Part shown: positions 36,465-49,746 of the stretch, one piece after another
Numbering within the stretch: position 1 is the stretch's first letter
How the letters are laid out: the number at the start of each line of letters is the position of its first letter
NCBI GenBank assembly: GCA_964035795.1
Contig: OZ038322.1
Span: forward strand, 2,452,264 to 2,516,263
Reading direction: 5' to 3'
Source of the DNA: Pterobdella sp. o SKG-2022
Lineage: Eukaryota; Annelida; Clitellata; Hirudinida; Piscicolidae
Length of the DNA: 64,000 nt
Notes under the pieces: generated by a model
Databases searched by the model: none
Told to the model about the DNA's origin: nothing
What the model saw: only the letters and a program-made list of their open reading frames with translations
Made by a program: the position numbers and the translations under genes

Positions 36465-39462
36465 ATGAGTTTTCAAGCATATATTTTTCAACTCACTCCA
36501 AGGTTCTGTTGCCAGAGCCATTTTATCAAAAGTATGATTTTTTCTTTAAACATCACCTCGCTCGGAGTTACCTCAAGCGTCTGTTTGCTAACAACATTTC
36601 TTCTAATAGTTTCAATAATCTTCGGGTCGAAACTAGATTTTTTCAACAAATAACTTGATTTCACATTAACATTTGTCGTTTTTTTTTTTTTAAGTTTCAA
36701 CATGAGGAACATTTCAAGCATTTTTAGGTCAAGTCACCGCAAGGTTATGTTACCAAAACTATTTTATCAAAAGTGAGATCGGTTTTGTAAACTCACTTTC
36801 GCTTGGATTCACCGCAAACTTCTTTTCGCTAACAACCTTTTTCCTACTAGTTTTCGTCATGTCGAAACTGGATTTTTTGTCCTCAAACTGGAGTTAATAT
36901 TCTATTTTTTTTGTTATACTTTCTAAATTCTCAACACGAATGAGTTTTCAAGCATATATTTTTCAACTCACTCCAAGGTTCTGTTGCCAGAGCCATTTTA
37001 TCAAAAGTATGATTTTTTCTTTAAACATCACCTCGCTCGGAGTTACCTCAAGCGTCTGTTTGCTAACAACATTTCTTCTAATAGTTTCAATAATCTTCGG
37101 GTCGAAACTAGATTTTTTCAACAAAAAACTTGATTTCACATTAACATTTGTCGTTTTTTTTTTTTTAAGTTTCAACATGAGGAACATTTCAAGCATTTTT
37201 AGGTCAAGTCACCGCAAGGTTATGTTACCAAAACTATTTTATCAAAAGTGAGATCGGTTTTGTAAACTCACTTTCGCTTGGATTCACCGCAAACTTCTTT
37301 TCGCTAACAACCTTTTTCCTACTAGTTTTCGTCATGTCGAAACTGGATTTTTTGTGCTCAAACTGGAGTTAATATTCTATTTTTTTTGTTATAATTTCTT
37401 AATTCTCAACACGAATGAGTTTTCAAGCATATATTTTTCAATTCACTCCAAGGTTCTGTTGCCAGAGCCATTTTATCACAAGTATGATTTTTTCTTTAAA
37501 CATCACCTCGCTCGGAGTTACCTCAAGCGTCTGTTTGCTAAAAATATTTCTTCTAATAGTTTCAATAATCTTCGGGTCGAAACTAGATTTTTTCAACAAA
37601 TAACTTGATTTCACATTAACATTTGTCGTTTTTTTTTTTGAAATTTCAACATGAGGAACATTTCAAGCATTTTTAGGTCAAGTCACCGCAAGATTATGTT
37701 ACCAAAACTATTTTATCAAAAGTAAGATTGGTTCTTTAAACACGCTTTCGCTTGGAGTCACCGCGAACTTCTTTTCGCTAACAACCTTTTTCCTACTAGT
37801 TTTCGTCATGTCGAAACTGGATTTTTTGTGCTCAAACTGGAGTTAATATTCTATTTTTTTTGTTATACTTTCTAAATTCTCAACACGAATGAGTTTTCAA
37901 GCATATATTTTTCAACTCACTCCAAGGTTCTGTTGCCAGAGCCATTTTATCAAAAGTATGATTTTTTCTTTAAACATCACCTCGCTCGGAGTTACCTTAA
38001 GCGTCTGTTTGCTAACAACAATTCTTCTAATAGTTTCAATAATCTTCGGGTCGAAACTAGATTTTTTCAACAAAAAACTTGATTTCACATTAACATTTGT
38101 CGTTTTTTTTTTTTTAAATTCCAACATGAGGAACATTTCAAGCATTTTTAGGTCAAGTCACCGCAAGGTTATGTTACCAAAACTATTTTATCAAAAGTGA
38201 GATCGGTTTTGTAAACTCACTTTCGCTTGGATTCACCGCAAACTTCTTTTCGCTAACAACCTTTTTCCTACTTGTTTTCGTCATGTCGAAACTGGATTTT
38301 TTGTGCTCAAACTGGAGTTAATATTCTATTTTTTTTGTTATAATTTCTTAATTCTCAACACGAATGAGTTTTCAAGCATATATTTTTCAATTCACTCCAA
38401 GGTTCTGTTGCCAGAGCCATTTTATCAAAAGTATGATTTTTTCTTTAAACATCACCTCGCTCGGAGTTACCTCAAGCGTCTGTTTGCTAACAACATTTCT
38501 TCTAATAGTTTCAATAATCTTCGGGTCGAAACTAGATTTTTTCAACAAATAACTTGATTTCACATTAACATTTGTCGTTTTTTTTTTTGAAAATTCAACA
38601 TGAGGAAAATTTCAAGCATTTTTAGGTCAAGTCACCGCAAGATTATGTTACCAAAACTATTTTATCAAAAGTAAGATTGGTTCTTTAAACACGCTTTCGC
38701 TTGGAGTCACCGCAAACTTCTTTTCGCTAACAACCTTTTTCCTACTAGTTTTCGTCATGTCGAAACTGGATTTTTTGTGCTCAAACTGGAGTTAATATTC
38801 TATTTTTTTTGTTATACTTTCTAAATTCTCAACACGAATGAGTTTTCAAGCATATATTTTTCAACTCACTCCAAGGTTCTGTTGCCAGAGCCATTTTATC
38901 AAAAGTATGATTTTTTCTTTAAACATCACCTCGCTCGGAGTTACCTCAAGCGTCTGTTTGCTAACAACATTTCTTCTAATAGTTTCAATAATCTTCGGGT
39001 CGAAACTAGATTTTTTCAACAAAAAACTTCATTTTACATTTAATTTGTCGTTTTTTTTTTTGAAATTTCAACATGAGGAACATTTCAAGCATTTTTAGGT
39101 CAAGTCACCGCAAGATTATGTTACCAAAACTATTTTATCAAAAGTGAGATCGGTTTTGTAAACTCACTTTCGCTTGGATTCACCGCAAACTTCTTTTCGC
39201 TAACAACCTTTTTCCTACTTGTTTTCGTCATGTCGAAACTGGATTTTTGTGCTCAAACTGGAGTTAATATTCTTTTTTTTTTGTTATACTTTCTAAATTC
39301 TCAACACGAATGAGTTTTCAAGCATATATTTTTAAACTCACTCCAAGGTTCTGTTGCCAGAGCCATTTTATCACAAGTATGATTTTTTCTTTAAACATCA
39401 CCTCGCTCGGAGTTACCTCAAGCGTCTGTTTGCTAACAACATTTCTTCTAATAGTTTCAATA

Positions 39463-39645
39463 ATTTTTGGGTCGAAACTAGATTTTTTCAACAAAAAACT
39501 TGATTTTACATTTCCATTTGTCTATTTTTTTTTTTAAATTCCGACATGAGGAACATTTCAAGCATTTTTAGGTCAAGTCACCGCAAGGTTATGTTACCAA
39601 AACTATTTTATCAAAAGTGAGATCGGTTCGTTAAACTCACTTTCG
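39463..39645 (+). repeat. Rare-variant island within a monomer, first copy
   Basis: A run of linked changes sets this stretch apart from nearly all other copies: AATAATTTTTGGGTCG, CATTTCCATTTGTCTA before the T-run, AATTCCGACATGAGG, and GATCGGTTCGTTAAACTC. The same set appears once more at about 43733-43915, while the flanking parts of the two monomers differ. Part of it (GATCGGTTCGTTAAACTC) also appears near 62373-62390. Confidence 0.75.
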
Positions 39646-42600
39646 CTTGGATTCACCGCAAACTTCTTTTCGCTAACAACCTTTTTCCTACTAGTTTTCG
39701 TCATGTCGAAACTGGATTTTTTGTGCTCAAACTGGAGTTAATATTCTATTTTTTTTGTTATACTTTCTAAATTCTCAACACGAATGAGTTTTCAAGCATA
39801 TATTTTTCAACTCACTCCAAGGTTCTGTTGCCAGAGCCATTTTATCAAAAGTATGATTTTTTCTTTAAACATCACCTCGCTCGGAGTTACCTCAAGCGTC
39901 TGTTTGCTAAAAATATTTCTTCTAATAGTTTCAATAATCTTCGGGTCGAAACTAGATTTTTTCAACAAAAAACTTGATTTCACATTAACATTTGTCGTTT
40001 TTTTTTTTTTAAGTTTCAACATGAGGAACATTTCAAGCATTTTTAGGTCAAGTCACCGCAAGGTTATGTTACCAAAACTATTTTATCAAAAGTGAGATCG
40101 GTTTTGTAAACTCACTTTCGCTTGGATTCACCGCAAACTTCTTTTCGCTAACAACCTTTTTCCTACTAGTTTTCGTCATGTCGAAACTGGATTTTTTGTG
40201 CTCAAACTGGAGTTAATATTCTATTTTTTTTGTTATACTTTCTAAATTCTCAACACGAATGAGTTTTCAAGCATATATTTTTCAACTCACTCCAAGGTTC
40301 TGTTGCCAGAGCCATTTTATCAAAAGTATGATTTTTTCTTTAAACATCACCTCGCTCGGAGTTACCTCAAGCGTCTGTTTGCTAACAACATTTCTTCTAA
40401 TAGTTTCAATAATCTTCGGGTCGAAACTAGATTTTTTCAACAAAAAACTTGATTTCACATTAACATTTGTCGTTTTTTTTTTTTTAAGTTTCAACATGAG
40501 GAACATTTCAAGCATTTTTAGGTCAAGTCACCGCAAGGTTATGTTACCAAAACTATTTCATCAAAAGTGAGATCGGTTTTGTAAACTCACTTTCGCTTGG
40601 ATTCACCGCAAACTTCTTTTCGCTAACAACCTTTTTCCTACTAGTTTTCGTCATGTCGAAACTGGATTTTTTGTGCTCAAACTGGAGTTAATATTCTATT
40701 TTTTTTGTTATAATTTCTTAATTCTCAACACGAATGAGTTTTCAAGCATATATTTTTCAACTCACTCCAAGGTTCTGTTGCCAGAGCCATTTTATCAAAA
40801 GTATGATTTTTTCTTTAAACATCACCTCGCTCGGAGTTACCTCAAGCGTCTGTTTGCTAACAACATTTCTTCTAATAGTTTCAATAATCTTCGGGTCGAA
40901 ACTAGATTTTTTCAACAAATAACTTGATTTCACATTAACATTTGTCGTTTTTTTTTTTGAAATTTCAACATGAGGAACATTTCAAGCATTTTTAGGTCAA
41001 GTCACCGCAAGATTATGTTACCAAAACTATTTTATCAAAAGTAAGATTGGTTCTTTAAACACGCTTTCGCTTGGAGTCACCGCGAACTTCTTTTCGCTAA
41101 CAACCTTTTTCCTACTAGTTTTCGTCATGTCGAAACTGGATTTTTTGTGCTCAAACTGGAGTTAATATTCTATTTTTGTTGTTATACTTTCTAAATTCTC
41201 AACACGAATGAGTTTTCAAGCATATATTTTTCAACTCACTCCAAGGTTCTTTTGCCAGAGCCATTTTATCAAAAGTATGATTTTTTCTTTAAACATCACC
41301 TCGCTCGGAGTTACCTTAAGCGTCTGTTTGCTAACAACATTTCTTCTAATAGTTTCAATAATCTTCGGGTCGAAACTTGATTTTTTCAACAAAAAACTTG
41401 ATTTCACATTAACATTTGTCGTTTTTTTTTTTTTAAATTCCAACATGAGGAACATTTCAAGCATTTTTAGGTCAAGTCACCGCAAGGTTATGTTACCAAA
41501 ACTATTTTATCAAAAGTGAGATCGGTTTTGTAAACTCACTTTCGCTTGGATTCACCGCAAACTTCTTTTCGCTAACAACCTTTTTCCTACTTGTTTTCGT
41601 CATGTCGAAACTGGATTTTTTGTGCTCAAACTGGAGTTAATATTCTATTTTTTTTGTTATAATTTCTTAATTCTCAACACGAATGAGTTTTCAAGCATAT
41701 ATTTTTCAATTCACTCCAAGGTTCTGTTGCCAGAGCCATTTTATCACAAGTATGATTTTTTCTTTAAACATCACCTCGCTCGGAGTTACCTCAAGCGTCT
41801 GTTTGCTAACAACATTTCTTCTAATAGTTTCAATAATCTTCGGGTCGAAACTAGATTTTTTCAACAAAAAACTTGATTTCACATTAACATTTGTCGTTTT
41901 TTTTTTTTTAAGTTTCAACATGAGGAACATTTCAAGCATTTTTAGGTCAAGTCACTGCAAGGTTATGTTACCAAAACTATTTTATCAAAAGTGAGATCGG
42001 TTTTGTAAACTCACTTTCGCTTGGATTCACCGCAAACTTCTTTTCGCTAACAACCTTTTTCCTACTTGTTTTCGTCATGTCGAAACTGAATTTTTTGTGC
42101 TCAAACTGGAGTTAATATTCTCTTTTTTTTGTTATAGTTTCTAAATTCCCAACACGAATGAGTTTTCAAGCATATATTTTTCAACTCACTCCAAGGTTCT
42201 GTTGCCAGAGCCATTTTATCAAAAGTATGATTTTTTCTTTAAACATCACCTCGCTCGGAGTTACCTCAAGCGTCTGTTTGCTAACAACATTTCTTCTAAT
42301 AGTTTCAATAATCTTCGGGTCGAAACTAGATTTTTTCAACAAATAACTTGATTTTACATTAACATTTGTCGTTTTTTTTTTTGAAATTTCAACATGAGGA
42401 AAATTTCAAGCATTTTTAGGTCAAGTCACCGCAAGATTATGTTACCAAAACTATTTTATCAAAAGTAAGATTGGTTCTTTAAACACGCTTTCGCTTGGAG
42501 TCACCGCGAACTTCTTTTCGCTAACAACCTTTTTCCTACTAGTTTTCGTCATGTCGAAACTGGATTTTTTGTGCTCAAACTGGAGTTAATATTCTATTTT

Positions 42601-43732
42601 TGTTGTTATACTTTCTAAATTCTCAACACGAATGAGTTTTCAAGCATATATTTTTAAACTCACTCCAAGGTTCTGTTGCCAGAGCCATTTTATCAAAAGT
42701 ATGATTTTTTCTTTAAACATCACCTCGCTCGGAGTTACCTCAAGCGTCTGTTTGCTAAAAATATTTCTTCTAATAGTTTCAATAATCTTCGGGTCGAAAC
42801 TAGATTTTTTCAACAAATAACTTGATTTCACATTAACATTTGTCGTTTTTTTTTTTGAAATTTCAACATGAGGAAAATTTCAAGCATTTTTAGGTCAAGT
42901 CACCGCAAGATTATGTTACCAAAACTATTTTATCAAAAGTAAGATTGGTTCTTTAAACACGCTTTCGCTTGGAGTCACCGCGAACTTCTTTTCGCTAACA
43001 ACCTTTTTCCTACTAGTTTTCGTCATGTCGAAACTGGATTTTTTGTGCTCAAACTGGAGTTAATATTCTATTTTTTTTGTTATACTTTCTAAATTCTCAA
43101 CACGAATGAGTTTTCAAGCATATATTTTTCAACTCACTCCAAGGTTCTGTTGCCAGAGCCATTTTATCAAAAGTATGATTTTTTCTTTAAACATCACCTC
43201 GCTCGGAGTTACCTCAAGCGTCTGTTTGCTAACAACATTTCTTCTAATAGTTTCAATAATCTTCGGGTCGAAACTAGATTTTTTCAACAAATAACTTGAT
43301 TTTACATTAACATTTGTCGTTTTTTTTTTTGAAATTTCAACATGAGGAACATTTCAAGCATTTTTAGGTCAAGTCACCGCAAGGTTATGTTACCAAAACT
43401 ATTTTATCAAAAGTGAGATCGGTTTTGTAAACTCACTTTCGCTTGGATTCACCGCAAACTTCTTTTCGCTAACAACCTTTTTCCTACTTGTTTTCGTCAT
43501 GTCGAAACTGAATTTTTTGTGCTCAAACTGGAGTTAATATTCTCTTTTTTTTGTTATAATTTCTAAATTCCCAACACGAATGAGTTTTCAAGCATATATT
43601 TTTCAACTCACTCCAAGGTTTTGTTGCCAGAGCCATTTTATCAAAAGTATGATTTTTTCTTTAAACATCACCTCGCTCGGAGTTACCTCAAGCGTCTGTT
43701 TGCTAACAACATTTCTTCTAATAGTTTCAATA

Positions 43733-43915
43733 ATTTTTGGGTCGAAACTAGATTTTTTCAACAAAAAACTTGATTTTACATTTCCATTTGTCTATTTTTT
43801 TTTTTAAATTCCGACATGAGGAACATTTCAAGCATTTTTAGGTCAAGTCACCGCAAGGTTATGTTACCAAAACTATTTTATCAAAAGTGAGATCGGTTCG
43901 TTAAACTCACTTTCG
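43733..43915 (+). repeat. Rare-variant island within a monomer, second copy
   Basis: This carries the same linked changes as 39463-39645, at an offset of 4270 bp (nine monomers). The 5' part of its monomer differs (GGTTTTGTTGCC and CAAAAG here; AAACTCACTCC and CACAAG in the other). The shared piece is therefore shorter than a monomer, which suggests gene conversion or a twice-recombined copy. Confidence 0.75.
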
Positions 43916-44053
43916 CTTGGATTCACCGCAAACTTCTTTTCGCTAACAACCTTTTTCCTACTAGTTTTCGTCATGTCGAAACTGGATTTTTTGTGCTCAA
44001 ACTGGAGTTAATATTCTATTTTTTTTGTTATACTTTCTAAATTCTCAACACGA

Positions 44054-45950
44054 ATGAGTTTTCAAGCATATATTTTTAAACTCACTCCAAGGTTCTGTTG
44101 CCAGAGCCATTTTATCAAAAGTATGATTTTTTCTTTAAACATCACCTCGCTCGGAGTTACCTCAAGCGTCTGTTTGCTAAAAATATTTCTTCTAATAGTT
44201 TCAATAATCTTCGGGTCGAAACTAGATTTTTTCAACAAATAACTTGATTTCACATTAACATTTGTCGTTTTTTTTTTTGAAATTTCAACATGAGGAAAAT
44301 TTCAAGCATTTTTAGGTCAAGTCACCGCAAGATTATGTTACCAAAACTATTTTATCAAAAGTAAGATTGGTTCTTTAAACACGCTTTCGCTTGGAGTCAC
44401 CGCGAACTTCTTTTCGCTAACAACCTTTTTCCTACTAGTTTTCGTCATGTCGAAACTGGATTTTTTGTGCTCAAACTGGAGTTAATATTCTATTTTTTTT
44501 GTTATACTTTCTAAATTCTCAACACGAATGAGTTTTCAAGCATATATTTTTCAACTCACTCCAAGGTTCTGTTGCCAGAGCCATTTTATCAAAAGTATGA
44601 TTTTTTCTTTAAACATCACCTCGCTCGGAGTTACCTTAAGCGTCTGTTTGCTAACAACAATTCTTCTAATAGTTTCAATAATCTTCGGGTCGAAACTAGA
44701 TTTTTTCAACAAAAAACTTGATTTCACATTAACATTTGTCGTTTTTTTTTTTTTAAATTCCAACATGAGGAACATTTCAAGCATTTTTAGGTCAAGTCAC
44801 CGCAAGGTTATGTTACCAAAACTATTTTATCAAAAGTGAGATCGGTTTTGTAAACTCACTTTCGCTTGGATTCACCGCAAACTTCTTTTCGCTAACAACC
44901 TTTTTCCTACTTGTTTTCGTCATGTCGAAACTGGATTTTTTGTGCTCAAACTGGAGTTAATATTCTATTTTTTTTGTTATACTTTCTAAATTCTCAACAC
45001 GAATGAGTTTTCAAGCATATATTTTTCAACTCACTCCAAGGTTCTGTTGCCAGAGCCATTTTATCAAAAGTATGATTTTTTCTTTAAACATCACCTCGCT
45101 CGGAGTTACCTTAAGCGTCTGTTTGCTAACAACATTTCTTCTAATAGTTTCAATAATCTTCGGGTCGAAACTAGATTTTTTCAACAAAAAACTTGATTTC
45201 ACATTAACATTTGTCGTTTTTTTTTTTTAAATTCCAACATGAGGAACATTTCAAGCATTTTTAGGTCAAGTCACCGCAAGGTTATGTTACCAAAACTATT
45301 TTATCAAAAGTGAGATCGGTTTTGTAAACTCACTTTCGCTTGGATTCACCGCAAACTTCTTTTCGCTAACAACCTTTTTCCTACTTGTTTTCGTCATGTC
45401 GAAACTGGATTTTTTGTGCTCAAACTGGAGTTAATATTCTATTTTTTTTGTTATAATTTCTTAATTCTCAACACGAATGAGTTTTCAAGCATATATTTTT
45501 CAATTCACTCCAAGGTTCTGTTGCCAGAGCCATTTTATCACAAGTATGATTTTTTCTTTAAACATCACCTCGCTCGGAGTTACCTCAAGCGTCTGTTTGC
45601 TAAAAATATTTCTTCTAATAGTTTCAATAATCTTCGGGTCGAAACTAGATTTTTTCAACAAATAACTTGATTTCACATTAACATTTGTCGTTTTTTTTTT
45701 TGAAATTTCAACATGAGGAAAATTTCAAGCATTTTTAGGTCAAGTCACCGCAAGATTATGTTACCAAAACTATTTTATCAAAAGTAAGATTGGTTCTTTA
45801 AACACGCTTTCGCTTGGAGTCACCGCGAACTTCTTTTCGCTAACAACCTTTTTCCTACTAGTTTTCGTCATGTCGAAACTGGATTTTTTGTGCTCAAACT
45901 GGAGTTAATATTCTATTTTTGTTGTTATACTTTCTAAATTCTCAACACGA
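44054..45950 (+). repeat. Higher-order repeat, tetramer, unit 1 (1897 bp)
   Basis: Four monomer types occur in fixed order at 44054 (TTTTTAAACTCACTCC with GCTAAAAATATTTC and B2), 44528 (TTACCTTAAGCG with ACAACAATTC and B1), 45003 (TTACCTTAAGCG with ACAACATTTC and B1) and 45477 (CAATTCACTCC with CACAAG and B2). The T-run of the 45003 copy is shorter than in its counterparts. Confidence 0.85.
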
Positions 45951-47848
45951 ATGAGTTTTCAAGCATATATTTTTAAACTCACTCCAAGGTTCTGTTGCCA
46001 GAGCCATTTTATCAAAAGTATGATTTTTTCTTTAAACATCACCTCGCTCGGAGTTACCTCAAGCGTCTGTTTGCTAAAAATATTTCTTCTAATAGTTTCA
46101 ATAATCTTCGGGTCGAAACTAGATTTTTTCAACAAATAACTTGATTTCACATTAACATTTGTCGTTTTTTTTTTTGAAAATTCAACATGAGGAAAATTTC
46201 AAGCATTTTTAGGTCAAGTCACCGCAAGATTATGTTACCAAAACTATTTTATCAAAAGTAAGATTGGTTCTTTAAACACGCTTTCGCTTGGAGTCACCGC
46301 GAACTTCTTTTCGCTAACAACCTTTTTCCTACTAGTTTTCGTCATGTCGAAACTGGATTTTTTGTGCTCAAACTGGAGTTAATATTCTATTTTTTTTGTT
46401 ATACTTTCTAAATTCTCAACACGAATGAGTTTTCAAGCATATATTTTTCAACTCACTCCAAGGTTCTGTTGCCAGAGCCATTTTATCAAAAGTATGATTT
46501 TTTCTTTAAACATCACCTCGCTCGGAGTTACCTTAAGCGTCTGTTTGCTAACAACAATTCTTCTAATAGTTTCAATAATCTTCGGGTCGAAACTAGATTT
46601 TTTCAACAAAAAACTTGATTTCACATTAACATTTGTCGTTTTTTTTTTTTTAAATTCCAACATGAGGAACATTTCAAGCATTTTTAGGTCAAGTCACCGC
46701 AAGGTTATGTTACCAAAACTATTTTATCAAAAGTGAGATCGGTTTTGTAAACTCACTTTCGCTTGGATTCACCGCAAACTTCTTTTCGCTAACAACCTTT
46801 TTCCTACTTGTTTTCGTCATGTCGAAACTGGATTTTTTGTGCTCAAACTGGAGTTAATATTCTATTTTTTTTGTTATACTTTCTAAATTCTCAACACGAA
46901 TGAGTTTTCAAGCATATATTTTTCAACTCACTCCAAGGTTCTGTTGCCAGAGCCATTTTATCAAAAGTATGATTTTTTCTTTAAACATCACCTCGCTCGG
47001 AGTTACCTTAAGCGTCTGTTTGCTAACAACATTTCTTCTAATAGTTTCAATAATCTTCGGGTCGAAACTAGATTTTTTCAACAAAAAACTTGATTTCACA
47101 TTAACATTTGTCGTTTTTTTTTTTTTAAATTCCAACATGAGGAACATTTCAAGCATTTTTAGGTCAAGTCACCGCAAGGTTATGTTACCAAAACTATTTT
47201 ATCAAAAGTGAGATCGGTTTTGTAAACTCACTTTCGCTTGGATTCACCGCAAACTTCTTTTCGCTAACAACCTTTTTCCTACTTGTTTTCGTCATGTCGA
47301 AACTGGATTTTTTGTGCTCAAACTGGAGTTAATATTCTATTTTTTTTGTTATAATTTCTTAATTCTCAACACGAATGAGTTTTCAAGCATATATTTTTCA
47401 ATTCACTCCAAGGTTCTGTTGCCAGAGCCATTTTATCACAAGTATGATTTTTTCTTTAAACATCACCTCGCTCGGAGTTACCTCAAGCGTCTGTTTGCTA
47501 AAAATATTTCTTCTAATAGTTTCAATAATCTTCGGGTCGAAACTAGATTTTTTCAACAAATAACTTGATTTCACATTAACATTTGTCGTTTTTTTTTTTG
47601 AAATTTCAACATGAAGAAAATTTCAAGCATTTTTAGGTCAAGTCACCGCAAGATTATGTTACCAAAACTATTTTATCAAAAGTAAGATTGGTTCTTTAAA
47701 CACGCTTTCGCTTGGAGTCACCGCGAACTTCTTTTCGCTAACAACCTTTTTCCTACTAGTTTTCGTCATGTCGAAACTGGATTTTTTGTGCTCAAACTGG
47801 AGTTAATATTCTATTTTTGTTGTTATACTTTCTAAATTCTCAACACGA
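45951..47848 (+). repeat. Higher-order repeat, tetramer, unit 2 (1898 bp)
   Basis: Monomers at 45951, 46425, 46900 and 47375 repeat the order of unit 1. The first carries TTGAAAATTCAACATGAGG where unit 1 has TTGAAATTTCAACATGAGG. The last has a private AACATGAAGAAAATTTC near 47608-47624. Confidence 0.85.
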
Positions 47849-49746
47849 ATGAGTTTTCAAGCATATATTTTTAAACTCACTCCAAGGTTCTGTTGCCAGA
47901 GCCATTTTATCAAAAGTATGATTTTTTCTTTAAACATCACCTCGCTCGGAGTTACCTCAAGCGTCTGTTTGCTAAAAATATTTCTTCTAATAGTTTCAAT
48001 AATCTTCGGGTCGAAACTAGATTTTTTCAACAAATAACTTGATTTCACATTAACATTTGTCGTTTTTTTTTTTGAAAATTCAACATGAGGAAAATTTCAA
48101 GCATTTTTAGGTCAAGTCACCGCAAGATTATGTTACCAAAACTATTTTATCAAAAGTAAGATTGGTTCTTTAAACACGCTTTCGCTTGGAGTCACCGCGA
48201 ACTTCTTTTCGCTAACAACCTTTTTCCTACTAGTTTTCGTCATGTCGAAACTGGATTTTTTGTGCTCAAACTGGAGTTAATATTCTATTTTTTTTGTTAT
48301 ACTTTCTAAATTCTCAACACGAATGAGTTTTCAAGCATATATTTTTCAACTCACTCCAAGGTTCTGTTGCCAGAGCCATTTTATCAAAAGTATGATTTTT
48401 TCTTTAAACATCACCTCGCTCGGAGTTACCTTAAGCGTCTGTTTGCTAACAACAATTCTTCTAATAGTTTCAATAATCTTCGGGTCGAAACTAGATTTTT
48501 TCAACAAAAAACTTGATTTCACATTAACATTTGTCGTTTTTTTTTTTTTAAATTCCAACATGAGGAACATTTCAAGCATTTTTAGGTCAAGTCACCGCAA
48601 GGTTATGTTACCAAAACTATTTTATCAAAAGTGAGATCGGTTTTGTAAACTCACTTTCGCTTGGATTCACCGCAAACTTCTTTTCGCTAACAACCTTTTT
48701 CCTACTAGTTTTCGTCATGTCGAAACTGGATTTTTTGTGCTCAAACTGGAGTTAATATTCTATTTTTTTTGTTATAATTTCTTAATTCTCAACACGAATG
48801 AGTTTTCAAGCATATATTTTTCAACTCACTCCAAGGTTCTGTTGCCAGAGCCATTTTATCAAAAGTATGATTTTTTCTTTAAACATCACCTCGCTCGGAG
48901 TTACCTTAAGCGTCTGTTTGCTAACAACATTTCTTCTAATAGTTTCAATAATCTTCGGGTCGAAACTAGATTTTTTCAACAAAAAACTTGATTTCACATT
49001 AACATTTGTCGTTTTTTTTTTTTTAAATTCCAACATGAGGAACATTTCAAGCATTTTTAGGTCAAGTCACCGCAAGGTTATGTTACCAAAACTATTTTAT
49101 CAAAAGTGAGATCGGTTTTGTAAACTCACTTTCGCTTGGATTCACCGCAAACTTCTTTTCGCTAACAACCTTTTTCCTACTTGTTTTCGTCATGTCGAAA
49201 CTGGATTTTTTGTGCTCAAACTGGAGTTAATATTCTATTTTTTTTGTTATAATTTCTTAATTCTCAACACGAATGAGTTTTCAAGCATATATTTTTCAAT
49301 TCACTCCAAGGTTCTGTTGCCAGAGCCATTTTATCACAAGTATGATTTTTTCTTTAAACATCACCTCGCTCGGAGTTACCTCAAGCGTCTGTTTGCTAAA
49401 AATATTTCTTCTAATAGTTTCAATAATCTTCGGGTCGAAACTAGATTTTTTCAACAAATAACTTGATTTCACATTAACATTTGTCGTTTTTTTTTTTGAA
49501 AATTCAACATGAGGAAAATTTCAAGCATTTTTAGGTCAAGTCACCGCAAGATTATGTTACCAAAACTATTTTATCAAAAGTAAGATTGGTTCTTTAAACA
49601 CGCTTTCGCTTGGAGTCACCGCGAACTTCTTTTCGCTAACAACCTTTTTCCTACTAGTTTTCGTCATGTCGAAACTGGATTTTTTGTGCTCAAACTGGAG
49701 TTAATATTCTATTTTTTTTGTTATACTTTCTAAATTCTCAACACGA
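47849..49746 (+). repeat. Higher-order repeat, tetramer, unit 3 (1898 bp) with hybrid last monomer
   Basis: Monomers at 47849, 48323 and 48798 repeat types 1-3 of the tetramer. The fourth (49273) begins as type 4 (CAATTCACTCC, CACAAG) but carries the GAAAATTCAACATGAGG of type 1 and ends ATTCTATTTTTTTTG. It is followed directly by type 2 at 49747. It is therefore a type 4/type 1 hybrid that has lost one monomer length. Confidence 0.8.

Larger units (their letters stand above)
36465..44053 (+). repeat. Mosaic satellite segment (16 monomers, no dominant HOR)
   Basis: Monomers start at 36465, 36940, 37415, 37889, 38364, 38838, 39310, 39784, 40259, 40734, 41208, 41683, 42158, 42632, 43106 and 43580. 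Private changes include GTTATACCCTCTAAATTCCC near 36438-36457, TTGTCCTCAAACTGG near 36877-36891 and GTTCTTTTGCC near 41246-41256. The copies at 39310 and 43580 share an unusual variant island. No order is repeated cleanly for more than two or three monomers, and I see nothing other than satellite. Confidence 0.8.
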
